From NCBI GenBank assembly GCA_003427395.1, contig BFEA01000383.1, forward strand, positions 23,276 to 48,823: 25,548 nt of DNA. The letters run 5' to 3'. Within the stretch, counting starts at the first letter, position 1. Each line of letters begins with the position of its first letter. This stretch comes from Chara braunii (Eukaryota; Streptophyta; Charophyceae; Charales; Characeae). A program made the position numbers and the translations under genes. Of this stretch, positions 8,829-15,675 are shown one piece after another. The notes beneath the pieces are model-generated. The model saw only the letters and a list, made by a program, of their open reading frames with translations, did not search any database and had not been told where the DNA came from.

Positions 8829-9440
8829 GGGTTTGAGCTCAAAGTCAAATTGATTTATTTCTGCAGCCCACCGGTTTTCACCCGAAAATAACGTCCAGGC
8901 GTTATATTAAACTTACCCTAAAAAAATAAGATTTTCGTTTTTACTCACTTTTTTTCAAATAAAATGCCCCGTCGAATAGAACGCTCGGGCATTATATTTG
9001 AATGTTCCATGGGCAGAGTGCCTTGAAAAGGTAGTATACATGGGTCTTAGAGGGCGGGGAAAGGGGTATACATGGGTTTGAAAGAGGGTTGAATGGGGTT
9101 TTGACTCCAAGGGGTATATTTCGGCTTGATTTTTTGTTTTTATTTTTTATTTCCGAGTTTATAAGGAATTATGAAGTGACCCTGAGCCAAAAAGTTGGTT
9201 GCACTCCAATCTTGGACAACATACTTTTTTTACACATTTTTTTGATTTATTGTTTTTTCATAACTTTGGGGCCTCACCGAAGTAACCACAAATTTACTGA
9301 ATATAACGCCCGAGCATTATAAATGAATATAACACCCACCGGGCGTTATATTTGTACACAAAGCCCGGACGTTATTTTTGGGTGAAGACGGTAGTAAGGG
9401 TTTGAGGTAAAAGTCAAATTGATCTATTTCTGCAGCCCAC
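8829..9440. repeat. 43-bp direct duplication flanking the MITE-like insertion
   Basis: GGGTTTGAG...CTGCAGCCCAC occurs at 8829-8871 and 9398-9440 with only three differences in 43 bases. It encodes part of RNase H (WAAEIDQFDF on the minus strand). Both copies directly border the inverted-repeat insertion, so the duplication arose with the insertion or from a repair event there. It is far longer than the 2-11 bp duplications that DDE transposases leave. Confidence 0.88.
8872..9397. mobile_element. MITE-like insertion, 526 bp, terminal inverted repeats
   Basis: The ends are inverted repeats. The left end reads ACCGGTTTTCACCC then GAAAATAACGTCC (from 8870); the right end, reverse complemented, reads ACCGTCTTCACCC then AAAAATAACGTCC (9368-9394). 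Inside each end lie palindromes built on ATAACG...CGTTAT (8888-8905, 9303-9320, 9329-9349), and a related one at about 8975-8995. The middle is AT-rich and non-coding, with GTATACATGGGT repeated near 9033 and 9066. No transposase is present, so any movement would depend on an enzyme supplied elsewhere. The superfamily is not recognised. Confidence 0.75.
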
Positions 9441-9545
9441 TTAGTAAGCCTAGGTGTCATCTTAGCTTGCGTCTTCAACCACCTGAGTGTCTCGTGGTTT
9501 GAATAAACTTTGAAGTGCCTCCCAAGCAAGTAGTGTCTCTAGTGA
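9398..9545 (-). pseudogene. RNase H fragment of the first pol element
   Basis: The minus strand reads RHYLLGRHFKVYSNHETLRW, then LKTQAKMTPRLTKWAAEIDQ and FDFYLKP. This is the RNase H segment of Ty3/gypsy polyproteins, whose family form has a TDH motif: the catalytic Asp is replaced by Asn (SNH). A TAG stop precedes RHYLLG where the family has Trp. RNase H degrades the RNA strand of the RNA:DNA hybrid during reverse transcription. This copy lacks its N-terminal part and a conserved acid, and is cut at 9398 by the MITE-like insertion. Confidence 0.82.
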
Positions 9546-9598
9546 TCTAACACTTGGGGTTGAATTATTGCTATCTCCCAAGCAAGTAGTGTCTCTAG
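9519..9598. repeat. 24-bp exact duplication at the RT deletion junction
   Basis: CTCCCAAGCAAGTAGTGTCT plus CTAG occurs at 9519-9542 (its native place, encoding HYLLGR on the minus strand) and again at 9575-9598, exactly where the RT sequence stops after LRM. It looks like templated filler at a deletion joint. Confidence 0.85.
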
Positions 9599-9808
9599 CA
9601 TTCTTAACTCTCCCTCTTTCTTGGGGATAAATAAAACAGGTGCTCCAAACGGAGACGAACTGGGCCTAATTCAACCCTTATCGAGGAGCTCGTCTAACTA
9701 CTTGCACAACTCCTCTAACTCTTTAGGAGACATTCTATAGACTGCTCACTTGGGAGTTTTACTGCCAGGTTTTATCTCAATGCGATGATGGATGGGACGA
9801 GGTACTAC
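9546..9808 (-). pseudogene. Reverse transcriptase N-terminus with the catalytic palm deleted
   Basis: Continuous in frame on the minus strand, the text reads HHRIEIKPGSKTPK, stop, AVYRMSPKELEELCK, stop, LDELLDKG, stop, IRPSSSPFGAPVLFIPKKEG, ELRM. This is the start of a Ty3/gypsy RT (family form: RIEL-PG...PYR-SP-EL-EL...LLDKG-IRPS-SP-GAPVLFV-KKDG-LRM). Directly after LRM the sequence jumps to a copy of RNase H DNA, so the fingers/palm with the YxDD polymerase site is missing. At least three in-frame stops are visible, at sites where the family has Trp, Arg or Gln. No polymerase activity is possible. Confidence 0.85.
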
Positions 9809-10342
9809 TCATGAAGGAGCCTCTGACAAATCTGCGTATTCGTCCAAGAATTTGGCAATAATGGGGTTGGTCGGTTGCTCTTTCTTAGGCTCAGTAACTG
9901 GCCTAACATAGGCTACAAAAACCTGATCTTCTAACTCTTCCTTTTTGACTAATCGCGCAAACGCAAGAGCACTGAGACAGCAATGTGCAAGGGAATTATC
10001 TATTCCTGACACATGGAACAGGCGGGCCTTCTTGACGCCACCTGAAGGACAAGGAAACCTACACTCGTGCTCTTGCAAATGCAGTGTGGCTCCTGCTGCC
10101 TCTCCCCAATCTATTCCTAACACCATATCAAAAGGGAGATTCTCTTGAATGAGGAGAGTCAGGGAATGGAGAACCCTCTCTACCTTCCCATCTGCCTCTA
10201 GGTGAAAATATGTCTGGATTCCCTCGAGATAATGCTCAATCCGCATCGTGCGGTTGTCGGCGAGGATACTGGCTACGGGTTCTTCGAGCTTTTGGATTTT
10301 CAGGCCAAGCTTACGCTCCGACAACACTTCTACACGGCTCAC
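9809..10342 (-). pseudogene. Retropepsin-like protease region lacking the active-site half
   Basis: A 177-codon open frame on the minus strand reads LGLKIQKLEEPVASILADNR, later FDMVLGIDWG, and ends FLDEYADLSEAP just before the RT. This resembles the gag-pol aspartic protease and its C-terminal linker, with the (L/M)VLGIDWG motif after the second half of the fold. The catalytic D-T/S-G motif normally found shortly before RLGLK is missing: the frame instead enters the LTR at SRVEVLSER. Its ATG therefore lies in LTR sequence and is probably not a real start. The open state of this frame contrasts with the stop-riddled RT beside it. Confidence 0.72.
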
Positions 10343-10774
10343 GGGCAGAATGAATGCATGACTTGACGCTGCCTCTTTATGTATACTTCAGATCGTCATT
10401 GGTCTGGCCTTTAACCCTGGGCCCGGGGTGTACACAGTCCCACACGGTACTTGCTGACAAGACAAAGTGCTACCAGGACTGAGTACCGCTGATTGGACTA
10501 GGTGAGACTGGGACTGCCCTTCACTGACTGTACTCAGACTGCCCCTTGCTGACTCACCTACGAACTGACTCCTAGGACCTACGAAGAGTCGGTTCTAGAG
10601 CTTCTAGAAGGTCGTGGACTTGACCTTTCGGGACTGTAGCAGGTACAACTGAAACTAACCCTATGACTCCTAAGACTAAGGTCTATGGGTCAAACCCATG
10701 CGACCACACTATATACAGTAGCCGAACATACGACTTTCAGCGAGCAGGTTGCGGGTTCGGACACACAGGGTCAA
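10313..10774 (-). repeat. LTR copy A (right, 5' copy), minus orientation
   Basis: Partner of 6808-7240. It carries about 30 extra bases near 10430-10480 (CACACGGTACTTGCTGACAA), a TATA-like GTATACATAAAG on the minus strand at about 10376-10388, and the A/B-box-like pair at 10719-10762. On the minus strand it ends near TGTTGTCGGAGC (10314-10325), which agrees with the initiator tRNA-Met primer-site pattern TGGTATCAGAGC at 9 of 12 positions. It then runs straight into protease codons. Confidence 0.75.
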
Positions 10775-12000
10775 CTACGTGACCGCACATTATTGTTTAC
10801 TCATTCTTTGAGCAACTACTAGTCTCCGTCAAGTAGGAGCCTAGCCAATAGGTATACAACCTTGAAGCTTCTCCTGCCCATTGATCACTGAGAAACGAAA
10901 ACGCAGATGATCCATATACATCCCTATCTCGTCTTTTCGATCTGTTAATCAGGACGGGAGGTCATTGTCCAACTAAAACCAGCCTATGCTCATCTGCATC
11001 ACTGAATACACCGGGAACCACTACTTGATCATTGGAAGATGCCACTTAGAGAAGTCTAGTCGTTTTTAGTATTCTGAATAAGAAGGGACACATGATCCTT
11101 TTTGTCTTAGCGCAACATGATGTCACCTATGCAATGTCACATTCGAGTAGCACATAGCAAACTGAGTAGAATGAGTTTCGTTTCGAGAGTACTCTGGGTA
11201 TTGAGAATGATTGGGCTTTTGCTTCGATTACTGAGCTTGGCAATATCTATGACTCCCCAGATCAGACACGATGCGACTCTGGTCTTTTTGGTTAGTCCTG
11301 CTACAAAAGTCGATCGTCAACCACCTATAGTCAAGTGACGGTTCACAAGGGTAATACTTGAAAAGTTACTTATAGCAGTCATGCTTGAGCTGCGCGTACA
11401 ACACAGCCATGTACAACTTTTGACCACATATCGCACTATGTGTCTAAGGTTTTAACCCTAGGCAAAGCATGCACGAATCATGCTCGTACCATCTCACGTT
11501 CGTTCGTAAGCCAAGATGCCACTGGTTGATTCCCTTGTTCATATACAAAACACACGTAGTTCTAAACTATGACGAAACCAAAGCAGAAGGGGTAACCACC
11601 AAGCGCAGCAAGGGAAAAGAGATTGAATAGCATGGCCCCAAAGTTAGCTAACCAAACCAGAAGGATTTCCAGTGATGAATTATACACTGCTTGAATGGCT
11701 TGTCAAAATATTACAGAAAATAAATCGACAAGTGCCAGGAGAAAGTTAGCAAGCAAGTAGGCGATCTTCCTCAAAATTATCTTCCTCATTCCCATCAATC
11801 AGAACAAGGTGTTTTTCCGATAATCATATTTTCTTCCCTGTCCCAGTGAAGCGGTGGCTTTACCAGTCAATCAGTTTACCGCCCATGCTTAGTTACCATT
11901 GCTCACTAATTATGGGATTATGTGTACTCACTTAGCCTGGCTGAAAGTTGACTCTATTATCATACACCATCAACTGTAAACACATGGTTACACATGATTA
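10775..12000. other. Gene-free stretch between the two minus-strand elements
   Basis: I inspected it on both strands for pol motifs, tRNA arms and tandem repeats, and nothing convincing appeared. One 73-codon open frame at 11117-11338 has no recognisable motif. Base composition is average and low-complexity tracts are absent, so it may be an old degraded repeat or unique spacer. The last bases (GATTA, 11996-12000) would be half of the target duplication of the next LTR. Confidence 0.4.
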
Positions 12001-13001
12001 TGCAAGGAAAATGAGCAATAGCGAGATGACAATATTCAGATTGCACAATCACATTGAAAGTCATATCGTATCACAGTGTTAAGAAAGCAGCATTGCACCA
12101 ACATGACACCAATGGAGAATCATAGCACTGAAAAACCAATGTCAATGAGAGCTTGCTCTCGCCACAACCAACATATGTATCCAGTCCCTATCTCCCTACT
12201 TGGCGCTCGGCGCCCAGCCTACTCCCTACACAACTACTACTAGCCTACTAATTGACAATGCAACTATTGACGTCAGCAGCCTCCGAAGTACTTGAAGATG
12301 TCGCCCAAGCAGACCATCGCCAATACCAGGCATGTGCCCTTACATCATCAACATCATCCTTCTCTCTCTCTCTCCCTCGTCTTACTCCCACGTCTTCCCT
12401 CTTGAAACCCGAAGACCACCCCTGCGCCTCACTGTACATCCAAGCCTGCCAGCTATGGAGGCTGGGCTATGGCGCTGCCCTCAGCAGCACCCTCCTCCTT
12501 GCACGACCGCACATGCTTGCACTTCGCCTCTCAGTGCTAGCAGCAGCCCATGAGCTTCAGTTCCAGCAGCGCTGCCGCCAGCATGCAAGTGTCCGAATCA
12601 CTGGCCAGGCCGCGAGCTCTTTCCTATATGGAAAGAGCCTGCCTCATTCGGCAACCTGGCTGGACTGTCCTGGGCCCATAAGCTTCCGGTAGGCCCCTGG
12701 ATGTTGCGCCTCTTTTGCAGCTACTGGGCCTCATTTGGTTGGGCCTCCCAACTGTCTATATATGAGGCTGCGATTCTCGTCCAGGGCCTGCACCGTTTTG
12801 GAAAGGCCTGGAAGGCCTGGGATTTTTCCTCGCTGCTTGGTCTGTGTTTCCCGCAACCAACTGGCGCGACAAAACTGCCTGGACCCCAAATATGACATTA
12901 ACAGTTGAGGCCTCTCGTGATTTGTTAGGCCCGCCTTCACTTAGGGCGGGCACATTCGCAGCAGGGGCCCCTTAGGCCTGCCGAGGACCCAGATCCTCAC
13001 A
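12001..13001 (-). repeat. 3' LTR of the second pol element, 1001 bp
   Basis: It starts (minus strand) TGTGAGGATC immediately after a polypurine tract and ends CTTGCA. It aligns along its whole length with the solo LTR 4971-5972, including the palindromic TATA box and GGCGC-TCG-GCGCC (12202-12214). These two independent copies plus the tract fix both LTR ends precisely. Open frames at 12248-12953 are LTR noise. Confidence 0.92.
12616..12638 (-). promoter_or_regulatory. TATA box in a perfect palindrome (LTR promoter)
   Basis: Arms GCTCTTTCC and GGAAAGAGC surround TATAT, exactly as in the solo LTR at 5587-5609, although neighbouring bases have diverged between the two LTRs. Confidence 0.65.
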
Positions 13002-13020
13002 TTCCCTCCTCCTTTTCTTC
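13002..13020 (-). other. Polypurine tract
   Basis: The minus-strand sequence GAAGAAAAGGAGGAGGGAA touches the TGTGAGG start of the LTR without a gap. It is the canonical primer position for plus-strand synthesis in an LTR retrotransposon. Confidence 0.85.
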
Positions 13021-13040
13021 GATAGTCCTCTGAGAAGTTC

Positions 13041-14940
13041 TTATGTAGCAGGCTGCTTCCCTTCCAGCTTTTTCTCATAACTTGAGATAATTTGGGGAGC
13101 AGTCTTCACTAATTCCTCTCTTGTGAACCACCGGTCTTCTTGAGGATCAATGTGATGTCTGAACCACACTCGGTATTGCATCTGTGGCTTTGGCAGTCGT
13201 CCCCTTCCTGGAGGTTTGGGCACGGGCATCAGCTTGTGCTCGATGATATCGTCAATGTCCACATGTCCGTCCATGGTTGAGGGCAGCATTGATCTCCTAG
13301 AGGGAAACTGGTCTGTGGCAGCGAAAGGTGCCAACTTGGATGCATGGAAAGCAGGGTAAGTGCGTAAGTGTGCAGGAACGTGAATCACGTATGAAGGTCC
13401 ATCCGGTTGGTCCCCTACAATGTCCAAGATCTCCTAGGGCCCAAAGTATTGTGGCATCAGTTTACGTGAAATCCCAAACTCCTGACCCAGTTCAGATGAC
13501 TTTACCCAAACTTTATCACCTGCTTGAAAGTTAGCGGGTCGTCTATGTTTATTCTCAGATGCGATCATAGCATCCTGAGACTGTCTAATATGTTCGATGA
13601 CCTGTTGCAGCATCTGTTAATAATTAACAGCAAACTCTATGCTGCCAGGTGCTGCAGTGGGTTGCCTTTCTGGTAGCAGAAAGTCAAGTGCAGTTTTGGG
13701 CTTCCAACCAAGGTGCAACTGGTTGGGAGTCATACCAGTAGTATTGTGCACAACATTGTTGTACAGGTTGGCAACGAGAGGTAACTTCTCATCCCAGTCA
13801 TCCTGACTTGGCTTAATGTAATGTCGAAGAAGGTGCTGTACTACCCGGTTCATCTGTTCTGCCTGGCCATTTGACTCAGGGTGATTCCCTGACGTCATTT
13901 GCAGCTTGGTACCCATCTGCTCAGTTGTCGCTTGCCACAGTTCGCTGGTAAATCTTACATCCCTATCACTTACTATCGACGTAGGTAGTCCAAAATCCCT
14001 AACTATCCAGAAATAGTTTGATGACATAGTCAATTTTAGCAGTTTCTGGCAGAGCGATAAGTCTTGCATACTTAGAAAAGCGGTCTACTATCACGAAGAT
14101 GTGCCTTTTTCCAGACCTGCTGGTCACAAGAGTATCCATGAAATCCAGGGACACACTCTGACCACGACCTTCAGGAATCGGCAAGGGCTGCATGAGCCCA
14201 AGCGGAGCCCGAGTCCTAGGTTTGTCCCTTCAGCAAACCTAACAGGTTTCAACGTACTTTTCCTCATCTTGCATCATAGTGGGCCACCAAAATTTCTGCA
14301 CTAAGTTAGCTGAAGTCTTTTTATAACCAAAATGTCCAGTTGCATCATGACACTCACCTAGAAACAAACTACGCAAAGATTCTCTATTAGGCACACACAG
14401 TCTTTTATTCCCTGCCTTTTCAAGAAACAACAAGTCGTCTACCATCGTAAATTCATCCAAAGTCAGTTTGTCCTTCGCTTGGAATTTATGAATGATCTCA
14501 GACATAACTGGATCTTGTTGATAGGCTTCCACCAATGATCGAATTAGATCGTTAGATATGCCAAAGTCAGTAACTAACGCGCCCAGATAATCTGCCCGAC
14601 GAGATAATGCATCAGCCACTTTGTTGTGCTCTCCCTTGATTGGGTCAAGTTGATAGTCATACATGTCTATCACTTGTATTCATCGCTTGAGTGCATCAGA
14701 GAGCACAGGTTGTGTCTTGATCCAATGCAAGGTCTCATGGTCAGATCTCACGTAAAAGAATCTGCCCAGGAGATAATGTCTTCAATGGACCAGCGCTCTA
14801 TATAGGGCATAGAGCTCACGCTCATACGTGGACTTTGCTAGCTTTTGAGATGGCATCTTCTTACGCATATACTCGATTGGTCTCAACTTTGGCTCCTCCT
14901 TTTGCGCAAGGACCGCTGTAGGGACCTGTGGGTCCCGAAT
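13041..14940 (-). pseudogene. Ty3/gypsy pol 3' part: RNase H, integrase, chromodomain-like tail (broken)
   Basis: Reading down the minus strand: AVLAQKEEPKLRPIEYM and YERELYALYRALVH (RNase H), RHYLLGRFFYVRSDHETLHW, HNKVADALSRRADYLG, then the zinc finger GECHDATGHFGYKK with C-stop-VC as its cysteine pair. The integrase core has VSLDFMDTL, IVSDRDVRF and HPESNGQAEQMNR, the D, D and E of the DDE triad. Next come HLGWKPKTALDF, KVWVKSSELG and TYPAFHASKLAPF (C-terminal domain) and a chromodomain-like end (YRVWFRHHIDPQEDRWFTRE). In-frame stops lie at 14782-14784, 14680-14682, 14239-14241, 14230-14232, 13617-13619 and 13434-13436, with one frameshift near 14005. Several stops replace Trp. Chromodomain-like tails are known to direct chromatin-targeted integration in chromoviruses; applying that here is inference. 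Confidence 0.88.
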
Positions 14941-15360
14941 AACGTCCCGACACTCGAGAGCCTGTATATAGCCAAGTTGTGCACGACAAAGAAATCCGGA
15001 GAAAGGAGACGAGAGAGAGAGAAAAAAGACAAAGGACTAGGACGGGATTGCAGGAAGGAATGATGCCCTGGGCTAAATACCGCAGGGTGAAGGACTCGGC
15101 AATGACAATCAAGTAAGTAATAACACAGGGGCACATAGGGGCATAGCATGGGGTCAGGAGGGTCATTCGAATTCGGCATGGCAAGAACCCGAGGGGCCAT
15201 GAACCAAGCAAGCTGGACGCGGCAGGTGGCAAGATAATATTGATGCCAAAAGGTGGACGCCCCTGGTGGCCGCGAGACACTAGAAGGTAAGGGCCACAAC
15301 GAGGTGCCAAGGCCATAAGGGAAGGGGGCCTTGACGACCGGAGGGCACTAGGAGAAAGAA
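14941..15360. other. Transition from pol remnant to satellite, no gene
   Basis: No coding signal is visible. There is a purine-rich tract (AGAGAGAGAGAAAAAAGACA at about 15013-15032) and scattered GGGG words. The exact upstream break of the pol remnant cannot be placed better than about 14930-14990. Confidence 0.4.
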
Positions 15361-15645
15361 GGGACAAAGTGTCGAGGACCACCGACGGGACAAAGTGTCG
15401 GGGGCCACCGACGGCACGAAGTGTCGGGGACCACCGACGGGACAAAGTGTCGGGGGCCACCGACGGGACGAAGTGTCGGGGACCACCGACGGGACAAAGT
15501 GTCGAGGGCCACGACGGGACAAAGTGTCGGGGACCACTGACGGGACAAAGTGTCGGGGGCCACCGATGGGACAAAGTGTCAGGGACCACCTATGGGACAA
15601 AGAGAAGGAGACCACCGACGGGACAAAGTGTCTAGGACCGCCAGG
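15361..15645 (+). repeat. 26-bp minisatellite, 11 copies, alternating dimer
   Basis: The unit is GGGACAAAGTGTCGGGGACC followed by ACCGAC. Copies 1 to 8 alternate between GACC and GGCC before ACCGAC, so the higher-order unit is 52 bp. Copy 6 lacks one base and copies 9-11 are more diverged. There are no spacers between units. The long open frames on both strands here (for example minus-strand VPDTLSRRW repeats) follow from the repeat and are not protein genes. Confidence 0.93.
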
Positions 15646-15675
15646 TGGGACAAGTACCGAGAACTAGCATGGGGC

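Larger units (their letters stand above)
6808..10774 (-). mobile_element. Degenerate Ty3/gypsy retrotransposon, internally deleted
   Basis: Direct copies of an LTR-like repeat (6808-7240 and 10313-10774) bracket a minus-strand pol remnant in the order protease, RT, RNase H, integrase, the Ty3/gypsy order. Gag, the protease active site and the RT palm are absent. The RNase H region is split by a MITE-like insertion (8872-9397), and stops and frameshifts are scattered throughout. The body is about 4 kb against 5 kb or more for a complete element. A polypurine tract (7382-7402) lies downstream of pol. All parts are inactive as proteins; the element could only be mobilised in trans, and probably is dead. 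Confidence 0.8.
12001..14940 (-). mobile_element. Ty3/gypsy retrotransposon, 3' half only
   Basis: On the minus strand it runs RNase H (14940 downwards), integrase, chromodomain-like tail (ending 13041), polypurine tract (13002-13020), 3' LTR (12001-13001). RT, protease, gag and the 5' LTR are absent, and the sequence changes to satellite DNA upstream of about 14940. Pol carries several in-frame stops and a frameshift. It belongs to the same LTR family as the solo LTR at 4971, and its LTR is distantly related to that at 21598. Confidence 0.85.

Noticed and set aside
14861-15615. Long minus-strand open frames (up to 242 codons) over and beside the 26-bp array
   Set aside because: Their content is the translation of the minisatellite (repeated VPDTLSRRW-type units) joined to random sequence, and overlapping frames on both strands are equally open. 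No independent coding evidence.
15361-15645. CRISPR-like regular repeats
   Set aside because: Units are contiguous with no unique spacers, and the surrounding sequence is eukaryotic retrotransposon DNA.
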